A model generated the notes under the pieces. That model was given only the letters and a program-made list of their open reading frames with translations, did not search any database and was not told the DNA's origin. Shown here one piece after another: positions 29,260-38,694 of a DNA stretch of 64,000 bases. The position numbers were made by a program, and so were the translations under genes. Numbering within the stretch: the stretch's first letter is position 1; each line of letters begins with the position of its first letter. This DNA comes from Gammaproteobacteria bacterium. GTDB lineage: Bacteria > Pseudomonadota > Gammaproteobacteria > Burkholderiales > Burkholderiaceae_B. The DNA is taken from positions 1 through 64,000 of the forward strand of contig JAHJCM010000031.1 of NCBI GenBank assembly GCA_018812945.1, read 5' to 3'.

Positions 29260-30690
29260 ATGGACAACAGCGCCCGCAAATATGAAACCCTGGCCCTTAG
29301 CCTGCAGGCCTTGATTGAAAACAATCACTTTGCAGTGGGGTACAAGCTGCCCTCAATCCGAAAGCTTTCCGAGCAATGGCACTACTCAATTGACACGGTA
29401 CAAAAAGCATTGAACTTGCTGGAAGATCGGGGTTATGTGCAACCCGTTGCCAAGTCAGGTTACTACGTTCAATCACGGAACATTCAAATTCCGATGGCCT
29501 GCACGAAGGCGCCAGATTCGATTGTTCTGGACCCGCCAGTGAATCTGGAAGTGGCCGACCAAATTGCCATGCTTCTGAAAAGCAGCACGCGTGAAGGGGT
29601 TGCACCGCTTGGGGTGGCATTCCCCGCACACGAGCTGTTGCCGATCGCAACACTGCGCCGCAGCTACACCACAGTCAACCGCACCCGCCCTGACCTGCTG
29701 ACCCTTGGCAGCCATGTTGAGCCCAACCGGCCAGAATTGGTGCAGCAATTGCAACAGCGGTTTGAATTAATGGGCATGAAGTTAAAGCGCGACGAGCTGG
29801 TGATTACCGATGGCTGCACAGAAGCGCTTAGCCTGGCCTTGCAAAGCGTGGCCAAACACAATGACATTGTGGCAGTTGAGTCGCCCGGTTATTACTTGCT
29901 GCTGCAAATGATTGAATCACTGGGCTTGCGGGCACTGGAAATTCCAAGCAGCCCTGAACATGGCATGTCCATGGAAGCGCTGGAAATTGCGGTGAAGCAA
30001 ACCCGGATTGCAGCCTGTATTGTTTGCCCCACAGCCAGCAACCCGATGGGTTCTGTCATGCCGGATACCAACCGGAAAAAGTTGCTGGAACTGGCAGACA
30101 AATACGACTTCCCCATCGTGGAAGACAATGTGTACGCCGACCTGTACTTCGAGCGTTTCCGCCCACGGCCATTGAAGGCAGGCAAACAAAGCGACCGGGT
30201 TCTTATGTGTGGCTCGTTTTCCAAATCACTGAGCCCTTCGCTGCGCATTGGCTATGTGGCAGGCGGAAAATACGCTGCACAAGTGCTGTCTAAAAAACGG
30301 ATTCTCAGCGGTTCAACCAACCCGATTACCCAGTTGGCCGTGGCGCACTATCTTGAGAAAGGATCGTTCGAGCGACACTTGCGCACGCTGCGCCAGCAGT
30401 TTGAAACGCAGGTGAGGGCCATGGGTAATTTGGTTTTGAAACATTTTCCGCAAGGCACCCGAATTTCCGAGCCCAAAGGCGGCTTTGTGCTGTGGGTAGA
30501 ACTACCGGACGATATCGACACCACTGCCCTGTTCAACAAGGCCATTTCGCGAAAAGTGTCCTACATGCCGGGCAGCGTATTTTCCGCAAGCGGCTTGTAT
30601 AAAAACTGCCTTCGCTTGAATTGTGGCCACCCGGTAACCGACGACACCGCAGTGGCCATTGCAAAGCTGGGTCAGTTATTCCTCACCTAG
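29260..30690 (+). CDS. MocR-type transcriptional regulator (GntR HTH + class I aminotransferase, PLP)
   Basis: 476 aa; YKLPSIRKLSEQWHYSIDTVQKALNLLEDRGYV; aminotransferase domain with GSFSKSLSPSLRIGYV (PLP Lys). Confidence 0.94.
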   Translation: MDNSARKYETLALSLQALIENNHFAVGYKLPSIRKLSEQWHYSIDTVQKALNLLEDRGYVQPVAKSGYYVQSRNIQIPMACTKAPDSIVLDPPVNLEVADQIAMLLKSSTREGVAPLGVAFPAHELLPIATLRRSYTTVNRTRPDLLTLGSHVEPNRPELVQQLQQRFELMGMKLKRDELVITDGCTEALSLALQSVAKHNDIVAVESPGYYLLLQMIESLGLRALEIPSSPEHGMSMEALEIAVKQTRIAACIVCPTASNPMGSVMPDTNRKKLLELADKYDFPIVEDNVYADLYFERFRPRPLKAGKQSDRVLMCGSFSKSLSPSLRIGYVAGGKYAAQVLSKKRILSGSTNPITQLAVAHYLEKGSFERHLRTLRQQFETQVRAMGNLVLKHFPQGTRISEPKGGFVLWVELPDDIDTTALFNKAISRKVSYMPGSVFSASGLYKNCLRLNCGHPVTDDTAVAIAKLGQLFLT

Positions 30691-32235
30691 CCACACCACC
30701 TTGTACAAATCACGACGGCGATCCAGGAAGTTGCGCACTGAGCCTTCATTTTTCAGGTTCTGAAGCTTGTCCAGATCCACATCCACAATCAGGGTCATCT
30801 CGGTGTTCGGTGTGGTTTCAGCCATGATGGCGTCGTGTGGAAATGCGAAATCCGACGGCGAAAACACGGCAGTTTGGCCGTACTGAATATCCACATTGTC
30901 CACCTTGGGCAGATTGCCAAAGCTGCCTGAAATGGCCACATAACATTCGTTTTCAATGGCGCGTGCCTGCGCACAACGGCGCACACGCAAGTAGCCGTTT
31001 TTCGTGTCGGTCCAGAATGGCACCAACAAAATTTGCATGTCTTTGTCGGCCAGCAGGCGAGACAACTCCGGAAATTCCGAGTCGTAACAAATCAGAATGC
31101 CGATCTTGCCGAAATCGGTGTCAAACACATTCAGCTTGTTGCCACCTTCCATCATCCACTCACGCTTTTCATGGGGTGTCGGATGAATTTTGTATTGCGC
31201 ATCCACGGTGCCGTCGCGGCGGCACAGATACGCTACGTTGTACAGCACACCCTCTTCCATCACCGGCATGGAACCAGCCACCACATTGATGTTGTAGCTG
31301 ACAGCCATGCGACTCATTTCATCGCGGATCTGATCGGAGTAAGTGGCCAGGTGGCGAATGGCTTCCAGCGAATTGCCGTTGCCTGCCAAACCCATCAAAG
31401 GCGCATTGAAAAACTCTGGGAACAACGCCACATCACAACGATAATCCGAGAGTGCATTGATAAAGTACTCAGCTTGTTTCACCACATCTTCAACGCTGTG
31501 AAACTCGCGCATTTGCCACTGTACACAGCCAATTCGGGCAGTGGTTTTCGGTCCGCCAAACAACATTGGTTTTTCAGGCTCGTAATACAAATTGAACCAC
31601 TCCAGCAAAGTGGCATAGCCTTGCGACTCTTTGTCCTCTGGCAAGTAGCCTTTCAACACCTGCTTGACTTCAAAGTCGTTGCTGAGTTGAAAGGTCAGAA
31701 TCGGGTCATAGATGTCTTTGCGCTTCACAGCGGCGATGTACTGCTGTGGCGACATTTCATGCATGTGGGCTTTGTAGCCGGGAATACGACCCCCAGCCAT
31801 GATGGCGCGCAGGTTCAGGTTCTGGCACAGCTCCTTGCGCGCTTCATACAAGCGGCGACCCAAACGCATATTGCGATACTCGGGATCTGCGAACACGTCG
31901 ATGCCGTACAGCACGTCACCCTTGGGGTCGTGCGTGGTCGCGTAAATATTGCCCGTAATTTCCATGTAGGTGTGCTTGTCGCCAAACTTGTCGTAATCCA
32001 CCACCACGGCAAAGGCCGCGGCAATCACTTTGCCGTCGTCTTCAATGCAAATCTGGCCTTCGGGGAATGTTTTAAGAATTGAACGGAACTTGGCTTCGGG
32101 CAATGCACCGCCGGCACTGTGGTAGACCACTTCCATGATCCGCTTGATGTCTGAATAATCCGAAACCTGCAAATTTCGCAGTGTCAACCTGTGTTCTGTG
32201 TGTTCATATTCAGTGTTTTCGATTTCTGTCGACAT
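30676..32235 (-). CDS. bifunctional GNAT N-acetyltransferase / carbon-nitrogen hydrolase
   Basis: N-terminal GNAT-like domain; nitrilase triad FPEFFNAP / HPTPHEKREWMMEGG / ILICYDSEFPE. Confidence 0.9.
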   Translation of the reverse strand: MSTEIENTEYEHTEHRLTLRNLQVSDYSDIKRIMEVVYHSAGGALPEAKFRSILKTFPEGQICIEDDGKVIAAAFAVVVDYDKFGDKHTYMEITGNIYATTHDPKGDVLYGIDVFADPEYRNMRLGRRLYEARKELCQNLNLRAIMAGGRIPGYKAHMHEMSPQQYIAAVKRKDIYDPILTFQLSNDFEVKQVLKGYLPEDKESQGYATLLEWFNLYYEPEKPMLFGGPKTTARIGCVQWQMREFHSVEDVVKQAEYFINALSDYRCDVALFPEFFNAPLMGLAGNGNSLEAIRHLATYSDQIRDEMSRMAVSYNINVVAGSMPVMEEGVLYNVAYLCRRDGTVDAQYKIHPTPHEKREWMMEGGNKLNVFDTDFGKIGILICYDSEFPELSRLLADKDMQILLVPFWTDTKNGYLRVRRCAQARAIENECYVAISGSFGNLPKVDNVDIQYGQTAVFSPSDFAFPHDAIMAETTPNTEMTLIVDVDLDKLQNLKNEGSVRNFLDRRRDLYKVVWLGEE

Positions 32236-32527
32236 GTGTTCAACTCCATTTTTTAACGCTATGAACACCCTTATTAGAACACATCCATTAATTTGATGAA
32301 TTATTGGTCAATAAGCCAAGACCCTTTTTGGATTGACAATTCCAAAGCGCTGCGGTTATCCTTCGCGCCAGATTCGTTCAACCAACACACCCCTACCCTT
32401 GTAAGAATTCATTCTTCTTCCTCTGTTTTTATCTTGTTTGAAGGCGCCAGTTTTCAAACCCTCTCTGCCGTGACTCGGTCGTTTGGCCTGTTAACCGGTC
32501 GAATGACATTTGCTTTTTCTGATTAAC

Positions 32528-34006
32528 ATGATTAAAAATTTCCGCGCGGACTGGTTATCGAATGTCCGAAATGACCTGCTGGCTGGACTCGTTGTTGCGC
32601 TCGCGCTCATCCCTGAAGCCATTGCTTTTTCAATTATTGCGGGTGTTGACCCCAAAGTAGGCCTGTATGCCTCGTTCTGCATTGCCACAGTGATTGCATT
32701 CACGGGCGGACGGCCCGGCATGATTTCCGCAGCAACCGGTGCAATGGCCTTGGTCATGGTTACGCTGGTGAAAGACCACGGGCTGCAATACCTGCTGGTG
32801 GCCACGCTGCTAACCGGCGTTTTTCAAATATTGGCTGGCATGTTGCAACTGGGCAAATTGATGCGTTTCGTATCCCGGTCAGTCATCACCGGGTTTGTGA
32901 ATGCACTGGCCATTTTGATTTTCATGGCCCAGCTACCCGAACTGATCAACGTGACCTGGCATGTGTATGCCATGGTGGCCGCAGGCCTTGGCATTATTTA
33001 CCTGCTTCCCTACGTGACCAAAGCAGTGCCCTCTCCTTTGGTGGCCATTGTGGTTCTAACCGGTTTCAGTATTGCGGTAGGTCTCGACATTCGCACTGTG
33101 GGTGACATGGGCGAGTTGCCCGACTCACTGCCTGTATTTCTTCTGCCCGATGTGCCTTGGACCCTTGAAACACTGAAAATCGTGTTTCCATTTTCCTTGA
33201 CACTGGCTGTGGTCGGCTTGCTGGAATCGATGATGACCGCCCAAATTGTGGACGACCTCACCGACACACCCAGCGACAAAAACCGCGAATGCATTGGTCA
33301 GGGTGTCTCCAACATTGCTGCAGGCTTTTTGGGTGGCATGGCGGGTTGCGCAATGATCGGGCAGTCGGTGATCAACGTGAAATCGGGCGGGCGCGGTCGC
33401 CTGTCCACATTGTGCGCAGGCGTATTCCTGCTGATCATGGTGGTGTTCATTGGTGATTACGTGGCACTGATTCCAATGGCAGCCTTGGTGGCCGTGATGA
33501 TCATGGTGTCAATCGGCACATTCAACTGGGCCTCAATTCGCAACCTGCGAGAACACCCCAAAAGCTCAAGCGTGGTGATGCTGGCCACGGTAGCCGTGAC
33601 TGTGGGCACCCATGATTTGGCGCAGGGTGTTCTAGTGGGCGTGTTGTTGTCGGGCTTCTTCTTCGCCAACAAAGTGGGCCGCATTCTGCATGTGCAATCA
33701 AACACTCACAATGAAGGTCGTGGCCGAACTTACATCATTTCCGGTCAAGTGTTTTTTGCATCAGCCGAGACTTTCATCAATTCATTCGACTTCAAGGAAG
33801 TAATTGATGAAGTGACGATTGACGTCAGTCGAGCGCACTTTTGGGACATTACAGCTGTAGGTGCCTTGGACAAAGTGATCTTTAAATTCAAACGCAATGA
33901 GATCAAGATCAATTTGTTGGGTTTGAACGAAGCGTCACAAACCATGATGAAGAAATACGCCATGCATGACAAAGCGTCGGCACAGGTCGAACTGCCCGCG
34001 CACTAA
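32528..34006 (+). CDS. SulP family inorganic anion transporter with STAS domain
   Basis: [34 protein letters not shown]-terminal STAS-like region. Confidence 0.93.
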   Translation: MIKNFRADWLSNVRNDLLAGLVVALALIPEAIAFSIIAGVDPKVGLYASFCIATVIAFTGGRPGMISAATGAMALVMVTLVKDHGLQYLLVATLLTGVFQILAGMLQLGKLMRFVSRSVITGFVNALAILIFMAQLPELINVTWHVYAMVAAGLGIIYLLPYVTKAVPSPLVAIVVLTGFSIAVGLDIRTVGDMGELPDSLPVFLLPDVPWTLETLKIVFPFSLTLAVVGLLESMMTAQIVDDLTDTPSDKNRECIGQGVSNIAAGFLGGMAGCAMIGQSVINVKSGGRGRLSTLCAGVFLLIMVVFIGDYVALIPMAALVAVMIMVSIGTFNWASIRNLREHPKSSSVVMLATVAVTVGTHDLAQGVLVGVLLSGFFFANKVGRILHVQSNTHNEGRGRTYIISGQVFFASAETFINSFDFKEVIDEVTIDVSRAHFWDITAVGALDKVIFKFKRNEIKINLLGLNEASQTMMKKYAMHDKASAQVELPAH

Positions 34007-34057
34007 TAATACTCACCGCTCAGGTACATCTCTTGCATCGTTCATGGCAAAACCACA

Positions 34058-34516
34058 ATGGAAACTGCCATGAACGAACTCGATGCCGCCCTGCTGAGCC
34101 TGCTGATTAAAGACTCTCGCCTTTCTTTCGCCGACATTGCCCGACAGCTTGGTTGCTCGCGTGCGCATGCCCGAGCCAGGGTACAAGCTTTGCTGGAAGA
34201 AGGCACAGTGGAACAATTCACAGCCGTGGTGAATCCGGAAAAGCTGGGCAAAGTCACCAGCACGTTTGTGGACCTGAAGGTTAAAAGCCACGTGATTGAA
34301 GCGGTTGCGACCGAGTTGGCCGCACAACCGGAAGTGGCTAGCCTTTACATCATGTCGGATTTGCAAAGCCTGCACATTCACACCTTGACCGATACGCAGG
34401 AAAGCTTTTTGGCTTTCGCGCAGAAATATCTGTTTGGTCAGCCCGACATTATTTCAGTTGAATGCAAGAACCTGCTGAAACGCGTGAAGCACCGCCGCGG
34501 TGGCGCACGATTGTAA
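34058..34516 (+). CDS. Lrp/AsnC family transcriptional regulator
   Basis: 152 aa; LDAALLSLLIKDSRLSFADIARQLGCSRAHARARVQALLEEGTVEQFTAVVNPEKLG. Confidence 0.92.
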   Translation: METAMNELDAALLSLLIKDSRLSFADIARQLGCSRAHARARVQALLEEGTVEQFTAVVNPEKLGKVTSTFVDLKVKSHVIEAVATELAAQPEVASLYIMSDLQSLHIHTLTDTQESFLAFAQKYLFGQPDIISVECKNLLKRVKHRRGGARL

Positions 34517-34880
34517 AAAATCGTGTCCCTATTGTGGTGCAGTGCCACATTTTGGGTCCATGTATACATTCGACACCAAACCGGCTTTTTTCAAATCCAT
34601 CTGATTCCGATTGATTTTCTTAATGCATCAATCGAGTTCGATTCGACTACAAAAGTAAACAAACGGTATACAAATGGCATCGACGCTTGGGTACCTGATG
34701 CTTCATTGTGGTGTGCCCCCCGCAAACAAAGGGTAAACCCTTAAACATATAAATTCCATTAATTTCAATAACTTAGAATATCAACAAGCTGGCACACCTT
34801 TCGCTAAAGAAGGTTTATGACCGATTGCCATTTGTGCAGTCGGCGAACCCTTTGTTTTCCAAGCAGCAGGAGTGTGTTCC

Positions 34881-35972
34881 ATGACCTCAATTGATCGTCG
34901 AAAGTTTATTTCAGGTGCCGCAGCCACGGCGGCAGGCGGTGCAGCCTTGGCAGTACCGGGTGTTGCAAGTGCACAAGGCGCAAAAGTCACCATGAAAATG
35001 ACCAATGCCTACCCACCTGGCTCACCCTTCTATGTCGCGGGCCCCGGCAGCCCCACCGATTTTTGCAAGAAAGTGGAAACCATGTCAGGCGGTCGACTGA
35101 AAATTCAACACTTCGCCGCTGGTGAACTGATCCCTGCACTCGAGGGCTTCGATGCAGTGTCGGCAGGCACGGTTGAAATGAATGCAGCCAACGCCTATTT
35201 TTGGTCAGGTAAGGCGCCTGCCGCACAGTACTTTACAACCGTGCCTTTTGGCATGAACACCCAAGGCATGATGGCATGGCTGTATCACGGCGACGGCATG
35301 AAGTTGTGGCAAGAGGTGTACGCACCATTCGGCCTTACCGCGATGCCAATGGGCAACACCGGCGTACAGATGACAGGCTGGTTCCGCAAGCCAGTTGAAA
35401 CGGTTGCTGACTTGAATGGCTTGAAGATGCGTATTCCTGGCCTGGCTGGGAAGGTGTACAGCCAACTCGGTGTGAATGTTCGTTTGCTGCCCGGTGGCGA
35501 AATTTTCCCAGCACTGGAGCGTGGCGTAATTGATGCGGCTGAATTTGTGGGTCCTTTCCAGGATCGCCGCTTGGGCCTGCACAAGGCTGCCAAGTACTAC
35601 TACACCACCGGCTGGCATGAGCCCACCAACGTGACTGAACTCCTGATCAACAAGAAGGCCTGGGACAAGCTGCCCAAAGATTTACAAATGATGGTGCAGA
35701 TGGCGGCGCAAGCCAGCGTAGTGGAAAGCCTTTCCTGGTCGGAATCGGTGAATGCAGAAGCACTTGAAGACCTTGTAAAAAACCAGGGCGTGAAAGCGCA
35801 GGCACTGCCCAAGCCCATCGTGGACAAGTTGAAAGAAGCCACCATGGACACTCTGGAAAGCGTGGCTGCTTCTGATCCGTTGGCCAAGAAAGTGCACACC
35901 TCGTTCATGGCCTTCAGAAAGAAGCATGAATCCTGGGCAGCACTGAGCGAAAAAACCTTTCTTAACCTTTAA
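34881..35972 (+). CDS. TRAP transporter substrate-binding protein DctP family (TakP-like), Tat-type signal
   Basis: RRKFISGAAATAAGGAALAVPGVASA; MRIPGLAGKVYSQLG, PGGEIFPALERGVIDAAEFVGPFQDRRLGLHKAAKYYYTTGWHEP. Confidence 0.92.
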   Translation: MTSIDRRKFISGAAATAAGGAALAVPGVASAQGAKVTMKMTNAYPPGSPFYVAGPGSPTDFCKKVETMSGGRLKIQHFAAGELIPALEGFDAVSAGTVEMNAANAYFWSGKAPAAQYFTTVPFGMNTQGMMAWLYHGDGMKLWQEVYAPFGLTAMPMGNTGVQMTGWFRKPVETVADLNGLKMRIPGLAGKVYSQLGVNVRLLPGGEIFPALERGVIDAAEFVGPFQDRRLGLHKAAKYYYTTGWHEPTNVTELLINKKAWDKLPKDLQMMVQMAAQASVVESLSWSESVNAEALEDLVKNQGVKAQALPKPIVDKLKEATMDTLESVAASDPLAKKVHTSFMAFRKKHESWAALSEKTFLNL

Positions 35973-35987
35973 CAGGCAGTTGTTGTC

Positions 35988-36494
35988 ATGAAGCAAGCCA
36001 TCCCCAAACTCGAGGCTATTGTCGAGTTCGTTGGGGGGCTTGCACGCCTTTGCGTGCTTGCCCTCGTTGTTCTCGTAGCTGCCAACGTGATTCTTCGTTA
36101 CCTGTTCTCGATCGGCCCAGTTGCCTTGCAAGAACTGGAGTGGCATTTGATCTCTCCCATCGCCCTGTTCGGTTTGGCTTATGCCATGAAGCACAAAGCC
36201 GATGTGCGGGTTGATTTTGTGTACGACCGGTTCGGCCCCGTCGGCAAGGGCTGGATTGATTTGGCCAGTGCTGCACTAACTTTTCTGGTGGCACTCGTCA
36301 TCGTATATTTGTCGGTGCCCTATGTCATGCAGTCTTTCGACATGATGGAAGGCTCGCCCGATCCTGGTGGCCTGCCCTATCGGTATTTACTGAAAATATT
36401 CCTGCCCCTGGGCTTTGGTCTGCTGATGATTCAAGGCGTCGCGAACCTGTTGCAGGCAGTACTGCAAATCAAAGAAGCGAAGGTGGCCTCATGA
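35988..36494 (+). CDS. TRAP transporter small permease (DctQ)
   Basis: 168 aa; four hydrophobic segments, VALQELEWHL, DVRVDFVYDR. Confidence 0.9.
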   Translation: MKQAIPKLEAIVEFVGGLARLCVLALVVLVAANVILRYLFSIGPVALQELEWHLISPIALFGLAYAMKHKADVRVDFVYDRFGPVGKGWIDLASAALTFLVALVIVYLSVPYVMQSFDMMEGSPDPGGLPYRYLLKIFLPLGFGLLMIQGVANLLQAVLQIKEAKVAS

Positions 36495-37816
36495 TAGGCA
36501 ATGAATGGATTGTGCTGGGAATGATTGCCGGCTTTTTAGGGCTCATGATCATTGGTATTCCAGTGGCCATTGCCTTGGCGGTTTCCGGCTTTGTGGCGGG
36601 TTACATCGGCTTTGGCCCGATGTTATTCAATCTGATGCCTGCGCGTTTGTACGGCGTGGTCAGCAACTACACCCTGCTTGCCATTCCGCTGTTTGTATTC
36701 ATGGGTGTGATGCTTGAAAAAAGCCGTGTGGCTGAAGACATGCTCGACACCATCGGCACCGCCATGGGCGGCCTGAAAGGCGGCATGGGCTTGGCCATTG
36801 TGCTGGTGGGTGTGCTGATGGGTGCATCTACAGGCATTGTGGGCGCAACCGTGGTTACCGTGGGTTTGCTTACACTGCCAACTTTGATGAGGCGTGGTTA
36901 TGCGCCTAGTGTGGCTTGCGGCACCATATGCGCGTCGGGCACCTTGGGGCAAATCATTCCGCCAAGCCTGGTGCTGATTTTGTTGTCAGACATCATGGGG
37001 GAATCTGTTGGTACGCTGTTCGCCGCTGCGCTGATTCCCGGTTTGGTGCTGGCTGGTATTTATTGCGCTTATCTGATTTTGCTCGGCATGTTCATGCCCA
37101 AGCTGGTGCCTGCCGTACCCCTTGAAGAGCGTCAGAAAATCAACAAAGCAGAATTGCGGCGCAAGCTGATTCGTGATGTCCTGCCGCCCGTGTTGTTGGT
37201 GTTTGCAGTGTTGGGCTCAATCGTTGGGGGCATTGCAGCACCCACAGAAGCTGCATCCATGGGTGCACTGGGCGCATTGCTGATTGCGGTGGGTTTTAGA
37301 CGCATGAACTGGCAATTGTTGAAAGACACCATGCACGGGACATTGACCATCTCAGCCATGGTGTATTTCATTTTGCTGTGCGCACAGCCCTTTGCCCTTT
37401 CTTTCCGCGGCCTGGGTGGTGAAGACATGGTGCATGGTTTGTTCGACCTGATTCCGGGCGGTGAAGTTGGCGCTTTGTTATTCCTGATGGGCCTGCTTTT
37501 TATTCTCGGGTTCTTCCTGGAGTGGATTGAAATTTCCTACATTGCTTTGCCCATGTTTTTGCCGGTGTTCATCGGTTACGGTACCGACATGGTTTGGCTG
37601 GCCATACTCATCGCCATGAACTTGCAGATGTCGTTCCTGACACCCCCCTTTGGTTGGGCATTGTTCTTCCTCAAAGGGGTAACACCGCCAGGCATTACTA
37701 CGCGTGATATTTACATAGGTGTTTTACCTTTTGTGTTGCTACAGGCCTTGGCGGTGGCAGTTATATTCATGTTCCCGTCGGTCGCAACCTGGCTACCCAA
37801 AGCCATTGGCTGGTAA
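36491..37816 (+). CDS. TRAP transporter large permease (DctM)
   Basis: 441 aa; GIPVAIALAVSG, ASTGIVGATVVTVGLLTLPTLMRRGY, SGTLGQIIPPSLVLILL. Confidence 0.94.
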   Translation: MIGNEWIVLGMIAGFLGLMIIGIPVAIALAVSGFVAGYIGFGPMLFNLMPARLYGVVSNYTLLAIPLFVFMGVMLEKSRVAEDMLDTIGTAMGGLKGGMGLAIVLVGVLMGASTGIVGATVVTVGLLTLPTLMRRGYAPSVACGTICASGTLGQIIPPSLVLILLSDIMGESVGTLFAAALIPGLVLAGIYCAYLILLGMFMPKLVPAVPLEERQKINKAELRRKLIRDVLPPVLLVFAVLGSIVGGIAAPTEAASMGALGALLIAVGFRRMNWQLLKDTMHGTLTISAMVYFILLCAQPFALSFRGLGGEDMVHGLFDLIPGGEVGALLFLMGLLFILGFFLEWIEISYIALPMFLPVFIGYGTDMVWLAILIAMNLQMSFLTPPFGWALFFLKGVTPPGITTRDIYIGVLPFVLLQALAVAVIFMFPSVATWLPKAIGW

Positions 37817-37834
37817 GCAAAGCAAGGAGTTCTA

Positions 37835-38671
37835 ATGGAAATGTTAAGTGGATACTCCCTGCCTTGGCTGGCAGGGCTGGTGGTGGCGCTCGCCATTACT
37901 GGGACCATCGCAGGCCTGCTGGCAGGCTTGTTGGGGGTGGGAGGTGGCATTGTAATTGTGCCGGTGTTGTATCACCTGTTTACGCTGCTGGGCGTGGATG
38001 AAAGTGTGAAAATGCATGTGGCTGTGGGTACCTCGCTGGCCACCATCATTCCCACCTCGTTCATCTCGGCAAAAAGCCACAAAGCCAAGGGCAATCTGGA
38101 TGAACCACTGTTCAAAAGCTTGGTGATCCCATTGTTCATCGGCGTGGTGATTGGCAGTTTTGCGAGTGGTTATGTGTCGGGTGACGTGCTGTCGATTGTT
38201 TTCGCAAGCATTGCCTTGCTGGTCGCGGCCAATATGGCGTTTCGAAGCAATGCAAAACCTGTTGCCGAGAATTTGCCGCGCAGCCCATTTAAACAAATTA
38301 TGGGCACATTCATCGGTGGTTTTTCAACCTTGATGGGCATTGGTGGCGGCACCCTGAGTGTACCGATTCTGAATGCTTTCAATGTGCCCATGCACAGGGC
38401 GGTGGGCACTGCGGCAGCCATTGGCATGGTGATCAGCATTCCGGGCGCAATCGGGTTTTTACTCAATGGCTGGACCGTTGAAAATACGCCACCCTTGACC
38501 ATTGGTTACATTAATTTGATTGGCTTTGCACTGATTGTGCCCATGACCATGTGGATGGCCCCCGTGGGCGCACGCATGGCCAACGCCACCACGGCAGCAA
38601 GACTGAAACTGGCGTTTGCATTTTTCCTGTTCATTACCGCCGTACGCATGTTTTACGGCGTGTTGAGCTAA
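37835..38671 (+). CDS. sulfite exporter TauE/SafE family protein
   Basis: 278 aa; GLLAGLLGVGGGIVIVPVLYHLF ... FIGGFSTLMGIGGGTLSVPIL. Confidence 0.93.
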   Translation: MEMLSGYSLPWLAGLVVALAITGTIAGLLAGLLGVGGGIVIVPVLYHLFTLLGVDESVKMHVAVGTSLATIIPTSFISAKSHKAKGNLDEPLFKSLVIPLFIGVVIGSFASGYVSGDVLSIVFASIALLVAANMAFRSNAKPVAENLPRSPFKQIMGTFIGGFSTLMGIGGGTLSVPILNAFNVPMHRAVGTAAAIGMVISIPGAIGFLLNGWTVENTPPLTIGYINLIGFALIVPMTMWMAPVGARMANATTAARLKLAFAFFLFITAVRMFYGVLS

Positions 38672-38694
38672 GCAATAGAAGGGAGTAAAAAACA

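Noticed and set aside
31033-32082. 349-aa plus-strand ORF opposite the GNAT-nitrilase gene
   Set aside because: Antisense shadow with His/Val/Phe-rich composition; the opposing strand has clear catalytic motifs
34500-34530. Small hairpin ACGATT-GTAAAA-AATCGT after the Lrp gene
   Set aside because: Short AT-rich stem without a proper T-tract; not convincing as a terminator
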